Below the pieces are notes generated by a model, which worked only from the letters and a program-made list of their open reading frames with translations, ran no database searches and was not told where the DNA came from. Positions 47,601 through 59,849 of a stretch of 64,000 bases of DNA are shown here, one piece after another (within the stretch, counting starts at the first letter, position 1; each line of letters starts with the position of its first letter). The DNA is taken from assembly GCA_036346395.1 (NCBI GenBank), contig CM070604.1, positions 5,565,904 to 5,629,903 on the forward strand. The letters are read 5' to 3'. Position numbers and translations under genes: made by a program. This DNA is from Hsuehochloa calcarea (lineage: Eukaryota > Streptophyta > Magnoliopsida > Poales > Poaceae).

Positions 47601-50600
47601 CAGATGCGATGTTCATCCTCTGACGTAAGGTAAGCATACCCTGCAAGCAGTCACGTTCGTACCCTCATCTCGCCAGCATCCGCCGTTCCTGCGCAGGCAT
47701 TCATTCGTCTCCATGTCTACGGTTCAAAGGAGAATGTTTATCAGAGTTTCAATAAACCATAGTCGTTTCGCTGTCTACAAAAATCGCTGCAGTTCGAAGG
47801 CCTACCATGGCTCAAGCAGACATGAGGTTCAGTCCCCTCCTTGAAACCAGCGCAGACTGCTTTCAGCACCGCCATCCTCTCCAGTTTCCCTTCACAGACA
47901 CGATTCGCGTTAGTCCACCAGAAATCGGGTTTGGAAAGATGCAACTTTCACATCAAATCTCGTGCTAGTTCTCCATTTCTTGTTCTGGCGAAGGAGATGC
48001 CCCAGCAACCAACCTCTGTACTGAACATCGTTGATGACCAGAGTAGGCAAGATGGTCACATCTCCTCGCGATCCGCGACCAATCTGAAAGAACAGCAAAC
48101 CAAAAAAACCACCGACGTTGCAACGTCATGAGATCCGTAAGACTGCAACGGACCAACCTAAAACCTGAAGATTAATGCTAAAATCTCTTGAATTGAAGGA
48201 ATTATATAATGTTTCGGATAGATTCTTCTGACGACCGAACCTGGTCTTCCTGCTCCTTGGACAGGACGGTGTTCTCGGTGTCGGCCTCCGGATCCCCCAT
48301 GCACTCCAGCACCTTTTCAAGAGACAATCCTAGTAGTTCCGAAAGGCCACCAAGATCGATCAAGGGAGGTCCAAAATACAGTTCACAAACAGTACAAGAA
48401 CATTGCACTGTGCCTCACTGACATATCATGAACTACTAGTACTGCATGTTGTACACACTCACCTAGTGCCCTGACGACGTCCTCGGCGCAGCCCTTGCTG
48501 TACTTCTTCTCCTTCATGGAGCAGCGGATCTTGTAGTCCATGACGTAGTCCCACCACGTCCACGGGTGGCCGCTCTCGTTGGCGACGCGGTGCACGCATA
48601 GCTGCCTCAGGTTCTCCACCACCACGTCCTTCCCCTCGTACCCCTCCCCAAAATCTTGCTCCGGGTCAGGCGCGCAGTACCTGTCAAGACTCGTCAGAGC
48701 TAGCCATGGCACTGAGATCATCATCAGCTAGTGATCGATGGATGCACGCACGCACGCATGTACCTCCCGTGGTTGATGCACTGGGACCTGCACTGCTGCG
48801 TGAGCTTGAACGCCCCAGGGCAGTACCAGGTGATGTAGTGCGGGGTGAACTGCGTGTAGCCGCCGCGCTCCAGGATCTGCGCGTGGCCACGAAAGCTCCG
48901 CACGAACTCCATCTGCTCGTCGCACGGCGGCCCGCACTCGTCGTTGCTGTTGGTCCAGAACTCGTACTCCACACGCTCGTCCGGGTGCGGCATCGACTCG
49001 CGCCAGTCCAGCTTCACGATCACCTCCTCCTGGTTGTTCGCCTTCTGGATCATCTTCTTCAGGGACTCGCCGAACGCGCGGTTCACGAGCGCCGACGGGA
49101 TGTTGATCTTGTCGATGTACTCCGTGTCCGGGGACTCCCCGGGCGTGTCCATGGTGAGCAGCGGCTCGTCGATGTTGTCCGCGATGAGCACGGCCGCCGC
49201 GCCGGCCTGCTGCGCGTTCCACGACTTGAGGGCGAAGTAGCATTCTGGAGGGGCCATGAACAATGTCACGTAATCACATTTTTTACAGCTAAAATTATGT
49301 ACTAAAATACTCTGGTTCTTTCTTACGATCTATCTATTATCATATTAAAGTATAGTCAAAAGAAACCACTTTTTAATCTGCAATTTGATTTCTATACGAA
49401 TTCCAAAGTAAAAGAGTCCATATTAAGTACAATAAAACTAACATTTGAAATAAACATGAAATAAAATTAGCAATTCGATTTTCATACAAATTCCTAAATA
49501 AAATCTATAAATAATTATAATTCAAAATAAAAATAAACAAAAAATTGTAATTAGATTTGTATATGAAATCCAACAAAAAAAACTACAATTCAGAATAAAA
49601 ATTAAATAACATGAGCAATTTGATTTTGATATACATTCTAAAAATTATAATTCAGAATAACAATAAAAAAATAATTGGCAATTAGATTTCTATATGAAAT
49701 ATTACAAAAAAAATAATCAAAATTGGGAATAAAAATAAAATAAAATTAGCAATTTGATTTCAATACGAATTCCAAAGTAAAATCCCTAAATAATAGTAAT
49801 TTGGAATAATTTTTTAAAAAAATAGCAATTGGATTTAGATATGAATTCCAAGGGAAAATAGCTGAAATTCAGAATAAAAATAAAAAATTACAATTTGATT
49901 TCCATACGAATTCCAAAGTAAAATCCCTAAATAACTAAAATTAGAATAAATTTAGCAATTTGATTTGTATACAAACTCCAATAAAAATAACATAAGTATT
50001 GAATAAAAATAAAAGTTGTAACAATGATGACACGAATAGTGTCGGAGGAGGCACAAAAGAAGCCACCACGTGCACTCTCAAAGTTTTGTTGTTGATTTCT
50101 ATAGAATAAAAATAAAAAATAACTGAAATTTTGCCTAAAAATAAAAGTTATAATGAAGATAACACGAATGGTATCGGAGGAGATCACGGAAGAGTGCAAT
50201 AGCATCGATCTGTCCTGCAAGAAGACATTAACCAACGGGGAAGCGAAGAGCCAAGGCGGCGGCAGTGGTAGACATTCAATGACGATAATGTCGTGTTGTT
50301 TCCCGGAGCCATTGAAGAGAATGTCTAGTGTTGAAGGAGTCAAGGGCCGCGATGACAAGCGATGAGCGTCTGTGTTGTTGAAAAAGTTAGTGGTCAAAGA
50401 AGCTTGATGATGGAGAAACCCTAGCAGAGAGGAGATGAAACTTTGCATTGAAGATGAGTTATGGACGATATATGGCCATTAAGTAGTTAGGAGCGTGTCA
50501 TCACTAGTGAGGGGCACGTCGTCGCAGGTGATGGCAAAAATATTCTCCATGCGGTTAGACAACGACTAAAGCAGACATGCTGGCATCAGTGAAGATGAGA

Positions 50601-53600
50601 GGTTTCACGGTTAGTGAGGAAACCACAACGTTGAGTTGGCCAACGTCGAAGGAGGAGAATGACTAACACAAGAGAAGAGGATATCGAGCATGTATAACAC
50701 CATACATGCATCCGTACGAATAGAAGCGCGCGTACAGAGGCAGAGGAGCAAAAAAACTTGGAGTAAAGATGATGTAGTCGTAGGGAATAGACCCGATGTC
50801 AACGGAGAGAGCTGACACGTGTACCCAACTGGGATTGGTAACAGTCGCATGTGTATACGTGTTGATGTTGCAATGGTTAGCATTAAACAATAATTGGGAA
50901 GAAGTAAAAGATAACTATGTGATAAAGTATTGCAATAAAAAGGGTAGAAACTGAGAGTAACCGATCAAGATTTGGGCTTACTGTTGGAGGTCGAAGCAAA
51001 AAATATTGTGACAATGAGAAAAGATAGAAGACACACGGTTCAGTAAGGCAACTAGCATGTAAGGGAAGATAAATTCAAGGTAGGTCGGCAATGGTGTATC
51101 GATGTATGCGTGAACAAGGTACTTTAATACCATGTAAACTAATAAGATAATTTACCACAAGCATAAGTAACACAATGCTTGAGATTAAATAGAGGTACAT
51201 GTGCATACAAAAAAATTTCCAAAAATATAACTAATTACTAGGAGAGTAAGAATAGGAATATGCAGCTACATGATTTTTGCATGATGGAGAGTGATTAGTT
51301 TCTAAGAACCCCAAGAACTTATTATGCTCAATGTTTTTCCTCCATCAAAACTCATACTTCAATTACATTTCTCATGTTGTATTTTCCTTCAAGCTTCTAT
51401 TGTTATTTCTAATGTTTATGATATCTTAAAATCTAAATAACTACAATATACATAAATATATTCTCAATCATTTATACAAACTTTGAAACAAATCTAATCG
51501 TGCAAATGCATAGGACATCTTGCTAGTTAAATTAAAATAAAATGTATTAACGATCGCATACATGGGGAGCCGCCGCGCGGCCGTAACTCCGACGCCCCTC
51601 CATCGGTCCTTCTCCCCTCTTCTCCAGCGTTCTCGCTGACGTTGAGTGAACGAGGGCTCGTTGATTTTTTTAGAAGTAATTTTAGTTTTCTTTAGTTTCT
51701 TCTTTTTTTTCTTTCTAGAATAAATTTTCTAGTTTTGTTTTTCTCAGGCGAGTTCTTAGCCGGATTTTATTTATTCATGATAGGTTTCATTGGATCGACT
51801 CAACTGGACGAAAAAGGTGACACCTACGCTGGAAATCCATACCGAGTTGAGAAGGTTGCAAATAAATCACCTCTGGTTTTCTTCCGACGAACAACACCGC
51901 TATGAGACGTAGGTTCTACATATCAACGTAGATTATCGACAATCTACTTTCAAACTATCGTGTTTGTCAGCAATCAAGACACCGTTGTAAGATACAGAGT
52001 CGATCGCTAGAAATGTAAAGAAGTCCACGTTCATCGACCCAGGACTTGTTTTTTAGGGTAATTGATGGGGTCATATTGTTCATCTATAATTTTCAATGTA
52101 AAAGTTAGGTACTTATTTACTTTACTCATTGAGTTATTAATATAAACTTATTGAGTTATTAATATAAATCAGAGAGATTTTTTCTCAAAAAATGTACTAA
52201 AGTAAATCTAGGATGTTTTAGGATTACTGGTTCCTAAGGAAAGAAGTGGGCTACATCTGATGGGGAGTTGGAAGGCTTTGCTTGGAAAGGAAGGCTGAAC
52301 TGTGCTGCCTTTGGCTTAAAGGTATTGTGACACCTACTGATTGGTAGTGGACGAGCTGTGATCTAGTGCGTTGCGACCATTGGATCAAATGACTGAATCA
52401 TCAATCATATATGAGCATCAGAAAATACAACGGATGCAACGGATGTATACTTCATGTATGGACCTATTCAATTCTTGCTTTCCTGGGTTCAGAGTTATCA
52501 GATCAGACAGTTGTCTGAAACTCCGATGCAAAGAAAGGAACAATCTGAATTATGATGCCAATTCGTCAAAACAAAACTAAAAATCGATGCCCAACTTGGT
52601 CCCAGAAAATTAACCTAGATAGAATTAAGAGCAATCTGTATGACTATTTACTAATGTCATGTGCGGCAGTTTAGGAGAAGGTGCAGCCGACGCTAGTGGC
52701 AGTTTAGGAATCCTCAAATTATGAAGTTGCAATTAGAGAAGTTTACTATAAAAAATCTCATTAGGGAATTTTGCATTAGGAAAGATAATACCTTCCAAGT
52801 TAGTCTTTATTGCATTAAGAAGGATAATACCTTCAGAGTCAGTTTGTATATACACAGCATATGCATAAAAGAAAATCAGCAAAAGGATTGAGAGTTACCC
52901 AATCCCCTTGCATCATACCCTGTCCACGCACTGTTTATCATGACTATTCACCGCACACTGTTCATCCGCGTCATCCACCACGGCGTCCCGGCGCAATCCT
53001 CATCCTCCTGAGTTGACTATTCCCTTCCGCCTCCGCTTCCAGTGCTCATCACCTGACATCTTGGTATCGGAGCCACCCGTTACTTAATCCACCATGTCAA
53101 GTAACGGTGGTAACGATGAGTTCCAACAGGTGATGCGCCAATTTGTCGAGGACACAACGAAATCGGCATGCCGGATTGATTGAAACCAGCATCAATCGGC
53201 TGTCTCGGCACGATCAACGACTTGCGCATATGGAAGGACGGCCCTCCAGCGAGGAAGGCGGCGAAGACGAGACGCTGCCACACGGACAGGAACCGAACGG
53301 GAGCTGCCGCCGAGCCAGCACCGCGCCAGCGCAAGCTCGGGCATCGCCCCCGCGGCGTTGCCTCCTCGCCCTCCGCCATCTTACCATGCTGCTCCGAGTA
53401 CCGGGCATCCTCGGAACCCGCCGTGCTACATCAAACTCGACTTTCCTTTCTTCGACGGCAAGGAGGACCCAATTCCATGGGTCAACCAATGCGAACAATT
53501 CTATCACGCTCAACAAACAACCATGGAAGATAGGGTGTGGCTCGCTACGTACCACGTGACAGGCGTGGCATATCTGTGGTACATGCGAGTGGAGCGTATG

Positions 53601-56600
53601 GATGGTATGCCTAACTGGTGGTACTTTACCGACCTCGTCCATCGTTGATTCGGTATGCTCACACGCCACAATCCGCTAGGCGCCCTGATGAACCTCCGAC
53701 GTGCATCATCGGTGGCCGACTGACCGAAAATTTTATAACCCTCCTCGCTCGTTGCGGCCACTTGGACGAGGAGCAGCAAGTGATGCTTTTCACGGCGGGA
53801 CTTGGCGAGCCCCTGCAGACGAATGGCGAGCTCCAAAGGCCGACCAACCTGGAGGTCGCCATGGACCTCGCCAGAGCCTACGAATGTCTTGCCTGCTACC
53901 CTAGGAGCCGGTGACATTCCTGCCAATGTCCATGACGGCAAGCTCCTGACCTTTCCAACCATGGCCAGCCGTATCCGGTGCGTGGGAGGCCGGCTCAACG
54001 ACACCATCGGCGATGACCATGGGGGCGTCAGGCTCGGCCAAGCCATTCAAGCGCCTCACGCCAACCGAGATGGAGGAACGTCGTGGCAAGGGACTTGCTA
54101 CAACTGCGATGAGAAGTTCATGCCAGGCCACCAGCATTTCTGTCAACGCATCTTTATGCTGTAGGTTGAGTCGGACGATGACAACCTCGAGGAGGCGGAC
54201 GCGGACACCACCATCTCAATCCTCGCCCTCACCGGGATTCGCAAGTCCCAAACAATGTAGCTTCCAGTGATGATCCACAACATCCAATTGATGGCCCTGA
54301 TCGACTGCGGCTCTATCCATAACTTCATCACCGTAGAGCTCGTCGATCAGGTTGGGCTGACGCTGGTGCCACACACGAGCCTCTCCGTGGCCGTGGCGAA
54401 CGGCGACAAGGTGGCAAGCGGCGGGGTGTGCTACGCGACACCCCTCTCCATCATCGACCAGGAACACTTCATCCTCGACTTATGCACCAAACCACTGGGC
54501 GGCATCGACATTGTCCTTGGGGTCTAGTTGCTCTACTTCTTGGGACCGATTGTCTGGGATTTCAACCTCTTGACGATGCGCTTCCAACGGCAGGACCGAA
54601 AGATCATCTGGCGCAACATGGTCCCATCGAGGCCAGCACCGCATCTCCACTCTACCTAGGCCATAGGAGATCTCATAGAGGAGCTACTCGTGGAATTCGA
54701 CGCGCCTCGTGGCCTTCCACCTCCACGCGGACATGACCACCACATCCACCTCCTCCCCGGTACCAGTGCGATGGTGGTTCGGCCAAACCGATACCCAGCT
54801 ACTCAAAAGGACGAGTTGGAGCACCCATGCATTGCAATGTTGGAGCAGGGCATCATTCGACGCAGCTCGCCCTTTTCGGCACCCATGCTCATGGTCAAGA
54901 AGAAGGTCGCATCTCGGCATTTCTGCATCGACTATGGCCCGTATTGCGTCCTCTCCAAGATCAACGAGGTTGCGTACCAATTGGACTTGCCCGCGTTTGC
55001 ATGCTTATATGATGTCTTTCATGTGGATCTCCTTCTGACATATGAAGGCCTTTCTCCTGATGTGACACCACCATTGTCACCCCTCCTTCATGGCCAAGTT
55101 ATTCCCACATCGACACGGTGCTTCATGCCCGCCTGTCTCGAGATAAGTGGCAAATTCTGGTTCAATGGGAAGGACTTCACGCTGCTGATGCGTCATGGGA
55201 AGACGTTATTGCGTTTCGGACGTCTTATCTCTCTTTTCAGCTCGAGGACGAGTTGTTTGTCAACAGAGGGAGAGATGTCATGTGCGACAGTTTAGGAGAA
55301 GGTGCAGCCGGCTCTAGCGGTAATTTAGGAAGCCTCAAATTAGTAAGTTGCAATTAGACAAGTTTACTATAGGAAAGTCTCATTAGTGAAGTTTGCATTA
55401 GGAAGGATAATACCTTCCAAGTTAGTCTTTATTGCATTAGGAAGGATAATATCTTCCAAGTCAGTTTGTATCCCTTTATATACGCAAGATATGCATCAAT
55501 GAAAATCAGCAAAAAGATTGGGAGTTACCCAATCCCCTTGCGTCATACCCTGTCCACGCACTGTTTATTGTGACTATTCATCACGCACTGTTTATCAAAA
55601 CTGTTCATCCGCATCGTCCACCACGGCGTCCCGGCGCAATCCTCATTTTCCTGAGTTAATTTTTCCCTTCCATCTTCGCTCCCCGTGCTCATCACCTCAC
55701 AACTAATGCATTCATACAGCACAAGAGAGGCCAAGATGACTTCAATGATGGCTCGAAAGACGAGTCTGTTTCAGTCACTGTTGCTCATTGTTTATGGTAG
55801 GTACTGTAGTATTTCACTACTCTAATACTGATATTGTTTAGTATGCAGGTGAGCCCAAAATTATTAAGAGTAGCAGGTGAGCCCAAAATTATTAAAAGTC
55901 CCAGAATTATTAAAAGTAGCTAACTCAATGGAATAGTGGATTGCATTATTCAGCTCTACTTGCAGAACTGAATTATCAATTCCCTTCCCTCTCAACAAAA
56001 AAAAAATCCGATTGCAATCTCTTTGGCACCAAAGTTGGAGATCAATCTACATCAAAAAGTTTAAAATACTATACCACTTAGTTAGCATGTCTAGCTGATA
56101 CTCACTAGCTAACCATTGGTCCTAGAGAAGATTAGCCCATGGACATAACTCACCAACAGAACAGCAATTGACATGAATTGGGATATAGACATAAATCATC
56201 GGCAAAAGAGGCTTTCAGAAACAAAATCATCAGCAGAACAACTGCCGGTACTTGAACAATTCAGACTTTCAGAATTGGCACATAAGGTATCTTCAAGACA
56301 CTTCTTTCTTATGCAATTTTTTTTTAAGAACTTCGTTATGCAGATTAAAAGCAAACTTGTCAAGAGAAGTTGTGAGCCTACCTCCACGGTCAAGCAGGAG
56401 GATGACCGGCCGGCGAGACTTGGACTTGAACTTGGTGTCGAACTCGACGCAGCCGGTGGCCTTCCTGTCGGGGTAGAGGACGACGCCGGTCAGCGTGCCA
56501 CCGTAGTCGGGCACACCGAAGTTGCCGATGGCCGCGTCGTGGTGGCCCCGGATGTGCTCGGGCGCAAGAACCCTCACGCTGTTCTTCTCCACCACGAACC

Positions 56601-56685
56601 GGCCGCGCACCGGCGCGGCCACCATCACCATGATCAATAACACCACAACCACAAGGCCATCAAGCCATGGCACGCGCCTAGCCAT
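44613..56685 (-). CDS. Vacuolar sorting receptor (VSR/BP-80 family)
   Basis: Thirteen GT-AG exons join to 629 aa: 56382-56685, 48764-49244, 48463-48680, 48241-48329, 48014-48083, 47806-47889, 47640-47716, 47448-47529, 45416-45498, 45271-45334, 45027-45155, 44826-44929, 44613-44717. Type I membrane receptor that carries soluble vacuolar proteins from Golgi to prevacuolar compartment. Residues 1-28 are a signal peptide; about 50-165 the PA domain; the central lumenal domain has QCRSQCINHGRYC and WDYVMDYKIRCSMKEKKYSKGC, then GDVTILPTLVINDVQYRG. About 418-560 are Cys-rich EGF-like repeats (NECLRRNGGCW; DLDECKEKLACTCPDC). A membrane span lies at about 568-591; the tail has the YMPL sorting signal at 609-612. 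Length is normal for the family. Intron 1 is 7.1 kb and holds a retrotransposon; intron 8 holds a MITE. All splices keep frame, so the gene looks functional. Confidence 0.97.
45760..46130 (+). other. LTR-like promoter/leader sequence in receptor intron 8
   Basis: Plus-strand sequence has a TATA-like CATATAAATAGG, then AGCAATAAAGAGAAGC and a CT-rich leader, a layout seen in solo LTRs. No clear TG...CA borders or target duplication were found, so the identity is uncertain. Confidence 0.3.
46364..46973. mobile_element. Tourist-like (PIF/Harbinger) MITE in receptor intron 8
   Basis: Terminal inverted repeats GGGTGTGTTTGGTT (46364-46377) and AACCAAACGCACCC (46960-46973) differ by one base. They are flanked by the 3-bp target duplication TTA (46361-46363 and 46974-46976). 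The 610-bp body is AT-rich with repeated CCATCTTATCC-type words near the right end. Non-coding and intronic. Confidence 0.88.
49360..50010. repeat. AT-rich minisatellite, about nine degenerate units
   Basis: GCAATTTGATTTCxATACGA followed by ATTCCAAAGTAAAATCCC recurs roughly every 65-90 bases (near 49380, 49470, 49548, 49615, 49678, 49749, 49824, 49888, 49954). It is the same family as window positions 1-340 in opposite orientation. Confidence 0.82.
52655..53058 (+). repeat. 5' LTR of the chromovirus
   Basis: 404 bp; colinear with 55276-55701, which is 22 bases longer. Differences include both substitutions and indels, so the insertion is not very recent. Confidence 0.93.
53094..55275 (+). 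pseudogene. Chromovirus gag-protease-RT start fused to integrase end/chromodomain
   Basis: A gag start (MSSNGGNDEFQQVMRQF) is followed by gag core in frame 53358-53648 (IKLDFPFFDGKEDPIPWVNQ). Frame 54267-54527 is the aspartic protease with ALIDCGSIHNFI, where the usual D-S-G reads D-C-G. Frame 54690 on starts RT (RYPATQKDELEH ... IIRRSSPFSAPMLMVKKK ... FCIDYG). It then jumps at about 54945 to the integrase C-terminus (INEVAYQLDLPA ... YDVFHVDLLL). A chromodomain-like end (WQILVQWEGLHAADASWED) follows in frame 55118-55357. The RT catalytic part, RNase H and integrase core are deleted. Several stops and frameshifts; not autonomous. Confidence 0.87.
55276..55701 (+). repeat. 3' LTR of the chromovirus
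   Basis: 426 bp; starts directly after the polypurine tract. It contains a TATA-like CCTTTATATACGC near 55473-55486. Confidence 0.93.
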
Positions 56686-57240
56686 TGCTGCACGACCAGC
56701 TGATCAATCGATCACCTCTCCCTCCTCTCTTAGCCGATGAGAAAGGAGGGAAGAAGACTTCAAAGAGGAGGCCAACGAGTTGTCTTCGGTAGCAAGGTTA
56801 GGTGGTCACAAGAAAAGAAATGTTTGCGGGGTTCTTGTGCAATTGCAAACTGAGCACTTGCAACTGTGCGAGGGAAATGGATGGATGAGAGGGGGAGAGA
56901 GAGAGACTTGAGAGGGGGATATGGTTGCTTGGATCGTACTAAAATGTGTTTGGTTCGGGGCATTGATGTCAACTTTTGTGACGTCCAAGCGAAGGTGACA
57001 TGGAGAGGAGGAAGGTGTCTGCGCGGCAGGAATTTTTGCCGTCATTTTTCATTTCGAAATTACAGTAATAGCAGGTCCTGAATTTTTTTTTTAACAAAAA
57101 TAGCTCTCTTATGTACAATGGCCGTGCGGCTGGGCCTCTTCGGTCGCCATGCGGTTAGATTTTTTTTCTTAAAAAATAAACATTTGCCGCACGATGGGCA
57201 ATGTAGCGGCTACTGCCGCACAGTACTGTGTGGTAGTGTA
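56686..57240 (-). promoter_or_regulatory. 5' flank of the receptor gene
   Basis: On the minus strand a CT-rich leader (plus-strand GA-rich at 56870-56915) precedes the receptor ATG, as is common for plant 5' UTRs. No convincing TATA box was placed. Confidence 0.4.
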
Positions 57241-57612
57241 CCGTAGCATTTTCCCCTTTTGTTTTAAAAAATCATTTAAATATATTTTGTATGAATTTTT
57301 AAATATATTAAATGAGCTCTAAAAATTATAATTTTTTTTGTGGAGCCTCATAATACAGTGTAATTATTTGTGTAATGTTTTCAAAATTTTATCCGTTCTG
57401 AATTTTTTCTCAAAAATTTATTTAAATATATTATTTGTAGGAATTTTTAATATAGAAAATATTGTCCAAACATGATGAATTTTTTTTAAAGGCTCCTTAC
57501 ACAGTGGACTCGATTGTGTAATATTTTTCAGAATTTTATAAAAAATTAAGTGTTTAGGTCTCAAAAATTAAGATTTTAGGTTTCACAAATTAGGGTTTCA
57601 TGATTTCATGTG
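57241..57612 (-). repeat. Left arm of a large inverted repeat
   Basis: Reverse complement of 58644-59024 with moderate divergence; outer end GTAGCATTTT, inner end TTTCATGATTTCATGTGAC. The arms enclose about 1 kb (57613-58643). Confidence 0.85.
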
Positions 57613-58643
57613 ACACATGGACCACTACTTGCAGTAGTAAAATTGCTATAGCAGTAGTGGTAGAATTTGAAGTCCTATTGTAGTACTAATCATACTACTA
57701 TTCTTTAGATTTTGGGTACCATACTATTTTCTTTCGCTCCGAGTAGTACTAATCACACTACTATTATTTAGATTTTAGTAGTGAATAATGTAGCTCTTTT
57801 CTTTAATTCTTCACCCAATAAGATTGCTATAGCAGTAGTGGTTGAATTTTAACTCCCAATGTCTTTAGCAAACATTCATGCATGTTTCGAATTTGTACTA
57901 CAACAACACCGCAATATGCAGCAGGAAGCACTAGAGGTGGGACGTGGATGCCACTATATTTATGCTCGATTCTATTCTCCATGGCACATCTTGTGAAATA
58001 AATAGTAATATTAGTCGTGTACTATTACAACGATGTTTAAAAAAGTTCTGTGTTTGCTCCAAGGGGTTAGAAACTCTGATAATTAAGGCTTTCTAGGAGT
58101 TAAGTTTGCCTCATATGGGCTCGATTGGAGTAATACTACTACTATTACTATCTAGGGTGAATATGAAACCATGCCCTCATTTTATGTGATACTAAACTTT
58201 TCACATTCCAAGCCACATGAAATCATGTCGTCATTTGTTAGAAAGGAAAACAAACGGGTCACTAAGGGTTCGAGGCATGGCAAAAACACTCTGTCATGCC
58301 GCTGTCTCTAGAAAGCTTTCATGCATCATCTCACACATTAGCTCAAAGGCACGATGAGAGTTGCCCCCTTTTACGTTGCCCATCAATCAACATAGGAACT
58401 AAATAAAATGGTTCAGCAGACCCTTTGCATCCTATCCGGGAATTCCTAGAGTAGTCACAGCGTCGGGAATTTCGGAGGAGTTGTCGAGGCGCAGCACTGC
58501 GGGGAAGGGGGGACATCAACGCCGGAGCGACAGACATGCAGAGGAGGGAGGCCGGGCGTTGGCCTAAACCCTTAATGAGTGTCTCTTAAGAGTGTCTCTT
58601 ACCTAGAGTGGTCCATGTGGTACTAAACTTCACACATTCCAGG
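57613..58643. other. Spacer of the large inverted repeat
   Basis: No gene seen. Internal direct repeats: ATTGCTATAGCAGTAGTGGT at about 57642 and 57829, and TAGTACTAATCA-ACTACTATT at about 57685 and 57747. Near 58186-58227 and 58617-58657 an ACTAAACTT-CACATTCCA-ACATGAAATCATG block occurs twice. Confidence 0.6.
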
Positions 58644-59024
58644 TTACATGAAATCATGAAGCCCTAATTTACGAAACCTAAAACCCTAATTTTTTAGACC
58701 TAAACCCTTAATTTTTGAGATATTTTCTGAACATATGAAATTCTGAAAAATATTACACAATCATGTCCACTGTGTAAGGAGCCTTTTAAAACAATTCATA
58801 ATGTTTGAACCTTATTTTCTATATTAAAACAATTTCTACAAACAACACACTTAAATGACTCAAAAATTCAGAATGGATAAAATTTTGAAAAAAATACACA
58901 AGCAAGTACACTGTCAAGAGGCTCCACAAAAAATGCATAATTTTTGGAGCTCATTTGCTATATTTAAAAATTCACAAAAAGTATATTTAAATGATTTTAT
59001 AAAAAAAAAAAAGAAAAATGCTAC
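58644..59024 (+). repeat. Right arm of a large inverted repeat
   Basis: See the left arm. A third copy in this orientation lies at 30466-30830. Just beyond the arm, three units of TTTCAAATGGCGATAGGGAT-type sequence (59034-59210) lead to a TATA-like CTCTATAAAAG (59231) before the MULE relic. Confidence 0.85.
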
Positions 59025-59849
59025 AATCATCATTTCAAATGGCGATAGGGATCCCACAAGTTTCCTAAAAATTTTAATATTAAACTTTAGGAAAATCGCT
59101 AATTCAAATGACGACAGGGATCCCGCAAGTCCCTATTTTTTTAATATTAAAATTTAAGAAAATCCTCATTTCAAATGGCGATAAGGATCTCGCAAGTCTC
59201 TGTCGCCATTTCAAATGGTGGCACAATATACTCTATAAAAGACCCTCAAATTCTAGCGTAACTCACTTTTATTCAGAAAAAAGAGAAAGAGTGGAGGGAA
59301 CGAAGAGGAGCAGAGAGGAGGAGTGGGGGAGGAGAGAAGCTAGCGAAGCGCTGCCCGTCCGGTCGTACAAATTTCAGGTAAATTTTTAACCGAATGGATT
59401 ACATAGTTCTAGATGTACGGTTACGTAGTGTAGTATGTTGTACATAATCCTTTTCAGTGGGTAGTTTAGTTTTAGATACGTGGTTAATCATGAAAATCTG
59501 ATTTACGGCGCAGTACGTCAAATATGTCGGATATCACCAATTTCAAATTTGCTACGGTCAAATGACTATTCTTGAGGGTCATGTAGGGATTGATTTACGT
59601 TATTTCCAATCGACGACCGTGACCCTAACAAGACCAGAGTAGCGTACATGGGACGCTGTGATGCGGTGGTTGTTCTACACATTCGATTTGGATCATGTTG
59701 TGTATGATTTGAGATTGAGTTGCCTTACCAACCGGACAACACAGTACACATATTGGGAGTTAGTGTAGCTCAAGGGAACAAGGTCATGACAGTCATATGT
59801 ACGTAGGGCGAGGGAGTAACGGTAGGATTTGGTCCTTCTAGCCTAGGCA

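Larger units (their letters stand above)
52655..55701 (+). mobile_element. Chromovirus (Ty3/Gypsy), internally deleted, with target duplication
   Basis: LTRs 52655-53058 (404 bp) and 55276-55701 (426 bp) start TGTCATGTGCG and end in CACCTGACA or CACCTCACA. An identical 5-bp duplication, ACTAA, flanks them (52650-52654 and 55702-55706). The primer-binding site TGGTATCGGAGCC follows the left LTR at 53062-53074, and a purine tract, AGAGGGAGAGA, precedes the right LTR (55265-55275). Total length is 3.0 kb; intact chromoviruses with such short LTRs (Reina-like) are about 5-6 kb, so roughly half of the coding part is gone. Confidence 0.94.
49245..56381 (-). other. Large first intron of the receptor gene
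   Basis: 7.1 kb between exon 1 and exon 2, with donor GTAGGC and acceptor CCTCCAG. It contains the minisatellite (49360-50010), a duplicated 45-bp block (50005-50050 and 50137-50182), unidentified sequence (50200-52650) and a chromovirus (52655-55701). ORFs in it are not receptor exons. Confidence 0.9.

Noticed and set aside
48706..49305. Long open frame on the plus strand opposite receptor exon 2
   Set aside because: Antisense shadow of a GC-rich real exon; the minus-strand frame has clear receptor motifs and splice sites.
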